A stretch of 64,000 nucleotides of DNA, taken from Anisus vortex (lineage: Eukaryota; Mollusca; Gastropoda; Planorbidae). Under the pieces are notes generated by a model. That model saw only the letters and a list, made by a program, of their open reading frames with translations, had not been told where the DNA came from and did not search any database. The number at the start of each line of letters is the position of its first letter. Positions within the stretch are counted from its first letter, which is position 1. The stretch is taken from the NCBI GenBank assembly GCA_949126835.1, contig OX421499.1, positions 11,856,200 to 11,920,199 on the forward strand, read 5' to 3'. Positions 10,439 to 22,490 of the stretch are shown here, one piece after another. The translations under genes and the position numbers were made by a program.

Positions 10439-11891
10439 AACCGCCCCTTTTCCTATAGAACGGTCGGTCAGGCAAGGCTGCCCCCTCTCCCCGCTCCTAT
10501 ATGCCCTGTGCATAGAGCCTCTCTTGGAGACCATTAGACAAAACAATAACATCACAGGCCTACGAATACCAGGCCAAGACGCCACCCTCAAGGTTTTGGC
10601 CTACGCGGATGATACAAACTTCGTCGTAACCAAAAACAGTGACATCACCAATATAGTGGCATCATTTAAAATCTTCACGAAAGCCAGTGGGGCTAAAATA
10701 AACGTTGCCAAATCTTCCATAATGGGAATCGGACAATGGAGAGGACGAAAGTCATACCCTGAGAACATTTCGGCAAAACCAACTATTAAAATAACTGGAC
10801 TAGTATGGAGCAACAACCCATATCAATACAATACAGAACAATACAACAACATTCTAGACACCACAGACAGACTCATTCACATGTATCAACACATTCAACA
10901 CACCATCTTCGGGCGCGCAGCCATAGTCAATACACTCATCCTACCAAAAATAATATACCTTGCCACCATTACAGAACCACCACCAAACTTCATCACAAAC
11001 ATCAATAAGAAAATCAGAACATTCATTTTCAAGTCAACCATTCACAACATACATCACAACACACTCATACAACACAAGAAGGACGGAGGTGTAGGACTAC
11101 AAGACATACACACAAAAATACAAGCACTTAGGATAAAATACACAGGACAAATCATACATTCACCACACAGCTATCCCTTGGCAATCTACCTCTATGGCCT
11201 TAGGCTAAACAAACTAATGCCCATCAACAACAACTCCCCCCACTACTTTGGCACATCATCACACCCCTTCTATAGATCAGTCACGCGCAGCCTACAAAAC
11301 AACCACGCCCTCATACACAACAAAACAAAGGACATCTACACAGCACTCATCACACACAAAAAAATCCCTCTACACAATAGGATCAAGTGGGGCAGACACC
11401 TAGGCATCACAGACTTTCAAAACACATTCATCAACCTACACAACAAACACATCCCACCCCAGGCCAAGGAGATAGCGTACAGACTTCTTTTTAACATGAC
11501 ACCCACATTAGATAGGAAAAAACAAAACACACACAACACACCCATATGCAAGATGTGCACCTCTCACACACAAGAAAATGAGGCACACATTTTTCTCAAA
11601 TGCCCTGCAATACAACCAACAAAACAAACCTTAAAACTAATTATGGACACAACAACACAAACAGACACAGATATAGATCTAGCCATTACACTCTGCAAAA
11701 TACCTAGACACAAAGACAAGTTCAAACACACATTAAATCTCATCGCACTAGCAGAATACAAACAACACATATGGACAACATACCTAAAAACACGATACAA
11801 TCAGAGACACTACCCTCCACACATAATAGACGACATTTTCAGACAAAAACTAGAAGCACTACTAGACAAACACCAACCACCCACTCGATAA
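10439..11891 (+). pseudogene. Tx1-type reverse transcriptase C-terminal part, open frame (unit 2)
   Basis: An open frame of about 484 codons encodes the last part of a LINE ORF2: PIERSVRQGCPLSP (RT motif B region), YADD at 10602-10613 (catalytic aspartates), the thumb and connection region, and a C-terminal CX2CX9HX4C zinc motif near 11547-11603 typical of L1/Tx1 proteins. There is no genuine start; the frame begins at the truncation. The protein would lack endonuclease and the first catalytic Asp. Codon use is A/C-rich, unlike the T-rich flanks. The frame has stayed open because the duplication is recent, not because it is selected. Confidence 0.9.
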
Positions 11892-12099
11892 TTTAATTAC
11901 CATTTCATCTTGTACACGTTTTTCATCTGTAAATGAAAGCTCTAACATTATCCAAGTATTTCCATACTTCATTTCTGTAATTAATAGTACGTTTTCATTG
12001 TAACACCCAAGTCTTTTTTTTGCCTTTGTGCTTGTATGGATACATCTCGTCTTTGGACTTAAAGTGTTTATGCATAATCCTCAAGGACACAGTATAACC

Positions 12100-12815
12100 A
12101 TCTTTTTCGTTTGCGATTGTTCTCGCCACCTTGTTTTAGCTCCTTAGCTGTACAATTAATTAAACGCATAATTAAATGTAGCTCTGGCTCTGTCACGCGG
12201 ACCTTTTTTGTTATGTTCCCTCTAACCCTGTACAATTCACCCTCATACACTCAGAGTGTTTGGCCTACCCCTGGTCAAATCATTATAGATCCACCAGATA
12301 ACTTAGCGAACATTGCAACGGAATGTTTTCCTCACAACATCATACCTGTTAAAAAGTAAATCTAATTTTTAATATAACCCGCTACATGGATTATAGCTTT
12401 AAACTGACTTGTACATAATTAATCTAAGGTGGACAAATATTTAGAATCACAATTTTTATGCTTTTTTATTATTTTTTTAGTTGTCCCTGTACATCCTTCA
12501 CAACAAAATTAAATGTTAATACATGTCAATACATTAGTTTCAACTCCGATGCGACGTTTGTGTCACATCGCGTCAGCTCCCTAGCTGTATATTGTACCAT
12601 ACGTATAATTATGTGTTGCTGCTATGTGGCTTTCCCTTCCTTTTTTCAGTACTCTCCACCCTCATGTACCTATCGTTTTTGCCTTTCACTTTCATCATTT
12701 TAACATCATAACTGTTAAAAAGTAAATCTAATTTTGAATATAACCCGCCACATGGAAAATAGCTTTAAACTGACTTGTATATAATTAATCTAAGGTGGAC
12801 AAATATTTAGAATCA

Positions 12816-12847
<32 letters not shown>

Positions 12848-12873
12848 CTTTTTTTTATTATTATTTTTTTTTT

Positions 12874-12910
<37 letters not shown>

Positions 12911-13260
12911 TACATTCTTCACAACAAATTAAATGTTAATACATTAGTTTCAACTCCGATGCGACTGTTGTGTCACATCGCGTCAGCTCCCTAGCTGTAT
13001 ATTGTATCATACGTGTAATTATGTGTTGCTGCTATGTGGCTTTCCCTTCTTTTTTCTCAATACTCTCCACCCTCATGTACCTATCGTTTTAGCCTTTTCA
13101 CATTCACATTAATACAACGCCACCAGATACCTTAACGAACAATGTAATAGAGTGTTTCTCTTATATAACACTATAACTGTATAAAAGCTAACATAATCTT
13201 AATACAACTCGCAGAATGAGAATAACCTGCAACTCTCTTGTACATATGAAATTTAAGGTC
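12100..13260 (+). repeat. Tandem modules in LINE 3' UTR (unit 2)
   Basis: Same three modules as in unit 1, with anchors near 12336, 12702 and 13167. A T-rich stretch of about 90 bp separates modules two and three. Confidence 0.8.
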
Positions 13261-14438
13261 TCAGATAACAACCACCTGATCTGTAACACCCGGCTTTGAC
13301 ATTGTTTTTATGCGGTCTTCTGTCGATTGCCTAACTTTTTTTTACACTTAGTTTTTTTCAATATCCTGTTGTTTTATTTTCCTTTAGTTAGCCTGATGGT
13401 TTTTTTTTTTGTTGTTTTGTTTTTATTTTTATTTTTTTTGTTTGAATTTGAGTTTGTTTAATATTCCTTTTGTTCGATTTTAAGCTTGTTAGATGTTTAT
13501 TTTAGCATGACTGTTTTCTCCTTTGTGTACTGAATCCATGTTTTGTTTTGACTTTGAGTTAGTTTTTTTATATGTTGTTTGACTTTTAGTTTGATTGATT
13601 TTTTAGTACGTCTGTTTTTTTAGTACGTTTAAGATCAGCGAGCACAAGTGGTATAAACCAAGGTCAACTACGATCTACTAGCATCTGACGATCTCAAAAT
13701 TTACTCGAATAAAAACCCCTCCCCCCCCCCCTCACAACTCACAGTCACTCCAACTGAGTGTAACCTGCCTAGTATTTCTGCATCACCATAAAGGGTACAT
13801 GTCCATCCCACATGACAAATCCTAGTCAAACATGTCGGTCAAAACTTTAACGTATGCAAGCGATATAACAATACCAGCTAAGCCTAAGGTCACTGTGACC
13901 TCGATTGAGAAGAGGTGGAGGCCACTTCGAATTGAGATCAGAGAGCCTACACGGCAAGCGAGGGAAGTCGTTTGTAATAGAAACCTAAAGAATGTGTGAC
14001 CTATTTACCGTAAACGTGGCAACACACTTTGCGGGATGGACTCTCTCTCTCTCTCCACCTGAAATAGTGCTGCAGAATGTTATCACCCCCCCCCCTTTTC
14101 CTTTTTTTCTACCTTTGAGTCTACCACGAGAGATCAATAAAACAATAGCATGAACATTTTAAAATTTATTACCCATTTTTATCTTTCTCACAAATGACTA
14201 AAATTTAAAACACAGGAATATCACAAATATATTGATAACAAATACACATTACTATAACTATATTTATGTACAGATATGTACCCACTAATCATGTATGTCA
14301 TGTGCAAATATTTCATATATGTGGTCAAATTCTACAATTCATTGATTGCTCTTTGTATGTTTCTGTGATATAATATTTATGTATAAACAAACATGTAAAC
14401 AACTTTCATTGAATAAAGATATTTGAACACAAAAAAAA

Positions 14439-14594
14439 GTAGTATCTGTTCTTATCAGCTTAATATCTGATACGTGGCTCATTGAGTCACTACGATATTA
14501 AACTGATTTTTGGAACTGGGTGAGATGTCCGGGGCTTGCTCCGCTCTCGCCACGGGTCGACCTGGTCTTGCAGTCCTTCCAGGAACGGCCCATC
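14439..14594 (+). ncRNA. U2: U2 snRNA gene, nucleotides 33 to end (unit 2)
   Basis: Identical in sequence and junction to the unit 1 copy: branch-site word first, Sm site, terminal hairpin. It is joined at its 5' side to the LINE poly(A) tail and is therefore a disrupted gene. Confidence 0.92.
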
Positions 14595-14597
14595 ATT

Positions 14598-14612
14598 TTT
14601 TCAAAATAAAGA
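14598..14612 (+). terminator. snRNA 3' box (unit 2)
   Basis: Same box at the same distance downstream of U2 as in unit 1. Confidence 0.65.
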
Positions 14613-14838
14613 CGAACGGGGCAAAACCTATCTCCAACGCTATATATATTCATTATATAGTATCCCTTTCCTGCCGTGCCGCGCCGTGCCGTGCCGTGCT
14701 GCGCGCCCCCCACCCCTATTACTCACTCCTTTCTTTATTATATACTGTCGCGTGCCGCACCGCACGCACAATAAATCGTTGTGATTTATTTTTCTTTGCA
14801 GTTTCAACAGAATGTGAATAGAATGTGAATATCTACAG

Positions 14839-15068
14839 CAGGGGTCGGCAACCCACGGAACGCGTGCCACACTTGGCCGCGGCGAGGAATTTTAAATGGC
14901 AGCCTTTTTAATAAAAGTCTTTTCTACAACTACAAGAAAATGTATTGCTACAGCTACAGCTACAGCTACAGTAGGATGACGTTTGGGCTCTTGGCACGCT
15001 GACTGTTATCAAATTGGAAATCATACTTTGACTGTTATCAAAAGGTTGAACCCACCCAGCCGCCCTTG
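14839..15068. mobile_element. hAT-type MITE in U2 spacer (unit 2)
   Basis: Same element and same flanking duplication as in unit 1, so the insertion predates the tandem duplication. Confidence 0.78.
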
Positions 15069-16378
15069 ATCTACAGCCTATCTATCTGATGCTCATGGCC
15101 GGCCGCTGCTGCTTAAGTGAGTGATTGCGCAGATTATTCTTTTTCATTCCATTTTATTCGCTTCAGTTTCAGTTTTCAGGCGGCGTTTTGTTGTGTTTTT
15201 TTTTAGATACATATTATTATTATATATAATTTGGCAGTCAAGGGGATAACCTGGTCTGGGAAAAAACGGGGGGAAATAACTACGGAATTAAGGAAGAAGA
15301 GGTATACAATTTGAACTCTCCTGTCGTAAAAAATAACTTGAAATACTATCGCGATGAAAACGTAACGGCGATTCGTTAAACATTTTTTCCAGACTTGAAT
15401 TGAAAATACATTTTTCGCACAATTTAGGCACTTTATTCTTTATGCATCAATTATTTATATTTTTTTAATTACTAGGTTTTTAGCAAGATAAGCAATTAGT
15501 CGATAGGCATTATTTATACAGAGTCCAGTCCAAAGGCGTCGAATTTCCCTCTCAGTTGTCTTCACTCTGGCTTCCCCACACAACGTGTAAATCTTTCGCC
15601 TTTTACTAAAGATTTCCGTGTGGAGGAGCAAATTAATGAGTCTAATACTCAATTTTTCATCCCCTACGTTGCAGTAGGGTAGTATTAACTAATAATTATG
15701 AATGGTACACGCAAACACATGCTGCTTGCTTTGTTGAGTTTTTTTTTTTTTATTTTTTTTATTTTTTTTTTTTGTGTTTGTTTCTATTTTTACCATATTT
15801 TTAATTTTCGCTACATTGGTCGAAAAGGAGTAACTAGATTACACCCCTCCCCTCCCCACCCCCTCCCCACCCCCATGATATTCCACGCAACTAAGTACAC
15901 AAGCTGTGCTCCAATGGTCAAGGTGTCGCGCCTTATTACGCAAGACTCAAATTACTTTGATCGTCTGCCCGCAGGCATGTTACAAGCGACACCCGACCTG
16001 GTCTAGACATCACTAGTATGTGTTAGACTTCTCAGGACCCTCCCGCACCCACCCAGTTCTAACTTGTAATGCCACAGAAGACCCTTCCCCCTCCCCCCCC
16101 CCACACACACACACGCCATTCCAGCGATACTGTCGAATATTGACATACTCGAAGACGATATGAAGCAAAGAATAGAGAGCTGTATTCGCGCATTTTCAAG
16201 TTTAATTTAATTACGTCTGCGTAGTAATGTTGTGTATATTTCATGTTGGGAATCGGAAATCGGTGAGTGGACATTAACTCATTCTCATTTTGTCTGCCTT
16301 TATTTAACTGTGTGTCATAAACTTTAATTTTAAATATATATATATTTTTATTTTTTGTTAAATGTTTTTTTTTTTTTT

Positions 16379-16400
16379 TGTGTGTGTGTGTGTGTGTGTG
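16379..16400. repeat. (TG)n microsatellite, unit 3
   Basis: Shortest version of the tract, about eleven dinucleotides after a longer T run. Confidence 0.95.
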
Positions 16401-16968
16401 CGACGGACTGTTGAAATACATCTTTAATCTAGGGTGTAGGCTTACCGTAGAATATATATTTCTAAATCTATACTATATGTATTTTATATTATATATTATA
16501 TATATATATATGAATAGCGCTGGAAATAGATATAAAGAGCCATAAAGAGCCATAAAGAGACAATGGAGCCATAAAGAGCCGTATCGTAAAGCGATTCAAT
16601 AACATGCTGCTTTGTTGTTTTTTTTTTTAAATAATTTTGACCCATTTTTTTGACCAATTTTTCCTACACTGGTCAAAAGGAAGTAACTAGAATACATCCG
16701 CTCTTGCGATTAAGGGACTGCAACGCATGGCAGACTCTTAAAACGCTATACCGAACTCAGCTGATGGTCATGAAATTTATTTTTTTCCGCCACAGTTTGA
16801 AAACTTTTAAAAATAGAACGCCGTCACTGGACCACTCACCTCTGAACGCTACGTTTACAATTTGTATTTGTTCCGGCCAACATGCGTTTGTTTATTTAAT
16901 TAATGAGCAATAAACAATATTTATACTATGCCTCTTTGGTAGTCGACTTTTTTTCCTCTTTCACTTGT

Positions 16969-16975
16969 ATCGCTT
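16969..16975 (+). ncRNA. U2: U2 snRNA 5' stub, unit 3
   Basis: Identical to the stub in units 1 and 2, at the same junction. Confidence 0.45.
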
Positions 16976-18428
16976 AACCGCCCCTTTTCCTATAGAACGG
17001 TCGGTCAGGCAAGGCTGCCCCCTCTCCCCGCTCCTATATGCCCTGTGCATAGAGCCTCTCTTGGAGACCATTAGACAAAACAATAACATCACAGGCCTAC
17101 GAATACCAGGCCAAGACGCCACCCTCAAGGTTTTGGCCTACGCGGATGATACAAACTTCGTCGTAACCAAAAACAGTGACATCACCAATATAGTGGCATC
17201 ATTTCAAATCTTCACGAAAGCCAGTGGGGCTAAAATAAACGTTGCCAAATCTTCCATAATGGGAATCGGACAATGGAGAGGACGAAAGTCATACCCTGAG
17301 AACATTTCGGCAAAACCAACTATTAAAATAACTGGACTAGTATGGAGCAACAACCCATATCAATACAATACAGAACAATACAACAACATTCTAGACACCA
17401 CAGACAGACTCATTCACATGTATCAACACATTCAACACACCATCTTCGGGCGCGCAGCCATAGTCAATACACTCATCCTACCAAAAATAATATACCTTGC
17501 CACCATTACAGAACCACCACCAAACTTCATCACAAACATCAATAAGAAAATCAGAACATTCATTTTCAAGTCAACCATTCACAACATACATCACAACACA
17601 CTCATACAACACAAGAAGGACGGAGGTGTAGGACTACAAGACATACACACAAAAATACAAGCACTTAGGATAAAATACACAGGACAAATCATACATTCAC
17701 CACACAGCTATCCCTTGGCAATCTACCTCTATGGCCTTAGGCTAAACAAACTAATGCCCATCAACAACAACTCCCCCCACTACTTTGGCACATCATCACA
17801 CCCCTTCTATAGATCAGTCACGCGCAGCCTACAAAACAACCACGCCCTCATACACAACAAAACAAAGGACATCTACACAGCACTCATCACACACAAAAAA
17901 ATCCCTCTACACAATAGGATCAAGTGGGGCAGACACCTAGGCATCACAGACTTTCAAAACACATTCATCAACCTACACAACAAACACATCCCACCCCAGG
18001 CCAAGGAGATAGCGTACAGACTTCTTTTTAACATGACACCCACATTAGATAGGAAAAAACAAAACACACACAACACACCCATATGCAAGATGTGCACCTC
18101 TCACACACAAGAAAATGAGGCACACATTTTTCTCAAATGCCCTGCAATACAACCAACAAAACAAACCTTAAAACTAATTATGGACACAACAACACAAACA
18201 GACACAGATATAGATCTAGCCATTACACTCTGCAAAATACCTAGACACAAAGACAAGTTCAAACACACATTAAATCTCATCGCACTAGCAGAATACAAAC
18301 AACACATATGGACAACATACCTAAAAACACGATACAATCAGAGACACTACCCTCCACACATAATAGACGACATTTTCAGACAAAAACTAGAAGCACTACT
18401 AGACAAACACCAACCACCCACTCGATAA
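16976..18428 (+). pseudogene. Tx1-type reverse transcriptase C-terminal part, open frame (unit 3)
   Basis: Same protein fragment as in unit 2, with one visible substitution (Lys to Gln about 20 residues after YADD). YADD and the C-terminal CCHC are intact. The fragment is truncated at the same 5' point. Confidence 0.9.
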
Positions 18429-18636
18429 TTTAATTACCATTTCATCTTGTACACGTTTTTCATCTGTAAATGAAAGCTCTAACATTATCCAAGTATTTCC
18501 ATACTTCATTTCTGTAATTAATAGTACGTTTTCATTGTAACACCCAAGTCTTTTTTTTGCCTTTGTGCTTGTATGGATACATCTCGTCTTTGGACTTAAA
18601 GTGTTTATGCATAATCCTCAAGGACACAGTATAACC

Positions 18637-19351
18637 ATCTTTTTCGTTTGCGATTGTTCTCGCCACCTTGTTTTAGCTCCTTAGCTGTACAATTAATTAA
18701 ACGCATAATTAAATGTAGCTCTGGCTCTGTCACGCGGACCTTTTTTGTTATGTTCCCTCTAACCCTGTACAATTCACCCTCATACACTCAGAGTGTTTGG
18801 CCTACCCCTGGTCAAATCATTATAGATCCACCAGATAACTTAGCGAACATTGCAACGGAATGTTTTCCTCACAACATCATACCTGTTAAAAAGTAAATCT
18901 AATTTTTAATATAACCCGCTACATGGATTATAGCTTTAAACTGACTTGTACATAATTAATCTAAGGTGGACAAATATTTAGAATCACAATTTTTATGCTT
19001 TTTTATTATTTTTTTAGTTGTCCCTGTACATCCTTCACAACAAATTAAATGTTAATACATGTCAATACATTAGTTTCAACTCCGATGCGACGTTTGTGTC
19101 ACATCGCGTCAGCTCCCTAGCTGTATATTGTACCATACGTATAATTATGTGTTGCTGCTATGTGGCTTTCCCTTCCTTTTTTCAGTACTCTCCACCCTCA
19201 TGTACCTATCGTTTTTGCCTTTCACTTTCATCATTTTAACATCATAACTGTTAAAAAGTAAATCTAATTTTGAATATAACCCGCCACATGGAAAATAGCT
19301 TTAAACTGACTTGTATATAATTAATCTAAGGTGGACAAATATTTAGAATCA

Positions 19352-19383
<32 letters not shown>

Positions 19384-19409
19384 CTTTTTTTTATTATTTT
19401 TTTTTTTTT

Positions 19410-19447
<38 letters not shown>

Positions 19448-19800
19448 TACATTCTTCACAACAAATTAAATGTTAATACATTAGTTTCAACTCCGATGCG
19501 ACTGTTGTGTCACATCGCGTCAGCTCCCTAGCTGTATATTGTATCATACGTGTAATTATGTGTTGCTGCTATGTGGCTTTCCCTTCTTTTTTCTCAATAC
19601 TCTCCACCCTCATGTACCTATCGTTTTAGCCTTTTCACATTCACATTAATACAACGCCACCAGATACCTTAACGAACAATGTAATAGAGTGTTTCTCTTA
19701 TATAACACTATAACTGTATAAAAGCTAACATAATCTTAATACAACTCGCAGAATGAGAATAACCTGCAACTCTCTTGTACATATGAAATTTAAGGTCTCA
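18637..19800 (+). repeat. Tandem modules in LINE 3' UTR (unit 3)
   Basis: Third copy of the modules. The poly-T tract near 19356-19446 differs in length from the other units. Confidence 0.8.
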
Positions 19801-20974
19801 GATAACAACCACCTGATCTGTAACACCCGGCTTTGACATTGTTTTTATGCGGTCTTCTGTCGATTGCCTAACTTTTTTTTACACTTAGTTTTTTTCAATA
19901 TCCTGTTGTTTTATTTTCCTTTAGTTAGCCTGATGGTTTTTTTTTTTGTTGTTTTGTTTTTATTTTTATTTTTTTTGTTTGAATTTGAGTTTGTTTAATA
20001 TTCCTTTTGTTCGATTTTAAGCTTGTTAGATGTTTATTTTAGCATGACTGTTTTCTCCTTTGTGTACTGAATCCATGTTTTGTTTTGACTTTGAGTTAGT
20101 TTTTTTATATGTTGTTTGACTTTTAGTTTGATTGATTTTTTAGTACGTCTGTTTTTTTAGTACGTTTAAGATCAGCGAGCACAAGTGGTATAAACCAAGG
20201 TCAACTACGATCTACTAGCATCTGACGATCTCAAAATTTACTCGAATAAAAACCCCTCCCCCCCCCCCCTCACAACTCACAGTCACTCCAACTGAGTGTA
20301 ACCTGCCTAGTATTTCTGCATCACCATAAAGGGTACATGTCCATCCCACATGACAAATCCTAGTCAAACATGTCGGTCAAAACTTTAACGTATGCAAGCG
20401 ATATAACAATACCAGCTAAGCCTAAGGTCACTGTGACCTCGATTGAGAAGAGGTGGAGGCCACTTCGAATTGAGATCAGAGAGCCTACACGGCAAGCGAG
20501 GGAAGTCGTTTGTAATAGAAACCTAAAGAATGTGTGACCTATTTACCGTAAACGTGGCAACACACTTTGCGGGATGGACTCTCTCTCTCTCTCCACCTGA
20601 AATAGTGCTGCAGAATGTTATCACCCCCCCCCTTTTCCTTTTTTTCTACCTTTGAGTCTACCACGAGAGATCAATAAAACAATAGCATGAACATTTTAAA
20701 ATTTATTACCCATTTTTATCTTTCTCACAAATGACTAAAATTTAAAACACAGGAATATCACAAATATATTGATAACAAATACACATTACTATAACTATAT
20801 TTATGTACAGATATGTACCCACTAATCATGTATGTCATGTGCAAATATTTCATATATGTGGTCAAATTCTACAATTCATTGATTGCTCTTTGTATGTTTC
20901 TGTGATATAATATTTATGTATAAACAAACATGTAAACAACTTTCATTGAATAAAGATATTTGAACACAAAAAAA

Positions 20975-21130
20975 GTAGTATCTGTTCTTATCAGCTTAAT
21001 ATCTGATACGTGGCTCATTGAGTCACTACGATATTAAACTGATTTTTGGAACTGGGTGAGATGTCCGGGGCTTGCTCCGCTCTCGCCACGGGTCGACCTG
21101 GTCTTGCAGTCCTTCCAGGAACGGCCCATC
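20975..21130 (+). ncRNA. U2: U2 snRNA gene, nucleotides 33 to end (unit 3)
   Basis: Third identical copy of the 3' part of U2, joined to a tail of seven A. No base changes were noticed relative to the other two. Confidence 0.92.
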
Positions 21131-21133
21131 ATT

Positions 21134-21148
21134 TTTTCAAAATAAAGA
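21134..21148 (+). terminator. snRNA 3' box (unit 3)
   Basis: Same box as in units 1 and 2. Confidence 0.65.
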
Positions 21149-21374
21149 CGAACGGGGCAAAACCTATCTCCAACGCTATATATATTCATTATATAGTATC
21201 CCTTTCCTGCCGTGCCGCGCCGTGCCGTGCCGTGCTGCGCGCCCCCCACCCCTATTACTCACTCCTTTCTTTATTATATACTGTCGCGTGCCGCACCGCA
21301 CGCACAATAAATCGTTGTGATTTATTTTTCTTTGCAGTTTCAACAGAATGTGAATAGAATGTGAATATCTACAG

Positions 21375-21604
21375 CAGGGGTCGGCAACCCACGGAACGCG
21401 TGCCACACTTGGCCGCGGCGAGGAATTTTAAATGGCAGCCTTTTTAATAAAAGTCTTTTCTACAACTACAAGAAAATGTATTGCTACAGCTACAGCTACA
21501 GCTACAGTAGGATGACGTTTGGGCTCTTGGCACGCTGACTGTTATCAAATTGGAAATCATACTTTGACTGTTATCAAAAGGTTGAACCCACCCAGCCGCC
21601 CTTG
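21375..21604. mobile_element. hAT-type MITE in U2 spacer (unit 3)
   Basis: Third copy with the same 'atctacag' duplications, about 90 bp before the break in the array. Confidence 0.78.
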
Positions 21605-21690
21605 ATCTACAGCCTATCTATCTGATGCTCATGGCCGGCCGCTGCTGCTTAAGTGAGTGATTGCGCAGATTATTCTTTTTCATTCCATTT

Positions 21691-22490
21691 TATTTGAAAA
21701 CCACCCCGGAGGTTAGACTAAGAATAAACAACGGGGAGTTCGGTACAAAAGATATATTCGAAGTCAAAGTAGCTTCATATCAGGCTGACCTCATATGGGT
21801 CACCATTCATTGGTTCACCGCTGAAATTAAAGAAGAACAAGCCACCGCCGAACCCAGGCCTGGACAGATACAGAAACCTACCCAGCGCCCCCCTCATCCA
21901 GGAGGTGTGTTAGAGTCAAACCCAGGCCCTAGCCATACAGAACAAATAACACACCAGGAGCCGGGCCCACATGGTGAGAGCCAACCACCGCAGGAAGAAG
22001 CACCTCCCGCTGAGGAAAGAGAGGCCCCTAATATAAAAAAAAGAACCCAGGACAAAAAGAAAAAAATCAAACCTCCTTAATGAAAGCAAACTAAGCGCAT
22101 ACACCCTCCAGCCCCCAAATAGAGAGGTCAGGGGTAAAGGAAAAGAACCCCATTTCCACTGACGCAAAGGAGGCACCCCCAGGAAACGCCATTGCTACCC
22201 CTATCAAACGACCACGCACAAACTCACACTCCCCCCCACACCCTGATAAAAACATAAGACGGGAGAAGGGGAATCAGAGTCCCTTACTGACGCATCCAGC
22301 GGAACAGAACTCTTCCCTTGACGTTCTAGCGACATTAATAGCAACGCCAGACAAAGTAGGAACAGGGGAGCAGGACAGTCTAGATGACTCCTCCGGACGA
22401 CTTGTCATCAACAGCGACTTACTCGCAGACCCAGAGACACGACAAACGTCTAAAAAAAAACATACATATGAAGATGGCGGACATAGTTAA
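21691..22490 (+). pseudogene. Tx1-like ORF1 fragment, frameshifted
   Basis: It starts inside the protein at 'YLKTTPEV' and contains 'VTIHWFTAEIKE', both shared with the ORF1 at 6426-7769. The zinc-knuckle part is deleted. The first frame ends at 22080 and the C-terminal part resumes in another frame from about 22196 to a stop at 22488-22490. A 'GVLESNPGP' stretch (21904-21930) resembles the end of a 2A peptide. The C-terminus is rich in Pro, Lys and Ser like the other ORF1. Its stop lies 23 bases inside ORF2. Confidence 0.75.

Larger units (their letters stand above)
10439..14438 (+). mobile_element. Keno-like Tx1-group LINE, 5'-truncated, inserted in U2 (unit 2)
   Basis: Same truncation point, body and poly(A) junction as in unit 1, so this is a duplicated insertion and not an independent one. 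The reverse transcriptase frame is uninterrupted here. The element ends with 'aataaa', about ten bases, then eight A at 14431-14438, followed directly by U2 sequence. Confidence 0.8.
9081..15610 (+). repeat. U2/LINE tandem unit 2, complete
   Basis: The only complete unit (6530 bp). It starts at 'gatttccgtg', and the next unit starts with the same words at 15611, so the junction between units 2 and 3 is seamless. Contents are as in unit 1 but without the 3.16 kb insertion. Near identity over thousands of bases, including non-coding parts, shows recent duplication or gene conversion. In humans and several other animals U2 genes also lie in tandem units of several kb, which fits an ancestral U2 array here. 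Confidence 0.95.
16976..20974 (+). mobile_element. Keno-like Tx1-group LINE, 5'-truncated, inserted in U2 (unit 3)
   Basis: Third copy of the same insertion event, with a tail one A shorter (seven). The frame is intact, as in unit 2. Confidence 0.8.
15611..21694 (+). repeat. U2/LINE tandem unit 3, truncated at its right end
   Basis: Third copy. It follows the unit order up to the words 'cattccattttatt' and then jumps at about 21694 into Tx1-like ORF1 coding sequence. About 450 bp of the unit's right end are missing. Differences from unit 2 are small: run lengths of T, C and TG, and isolated substitutions such as A to C near 17204, which changes Lys to Gln in the reverse transcriptase fragment. 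Confidence 0.93.

Noticed and set aside
19331..19531. Phe-rich hydrophobic frame
   Set aside because: Translation of a long poly-T tract in the LINE 3' UTR.
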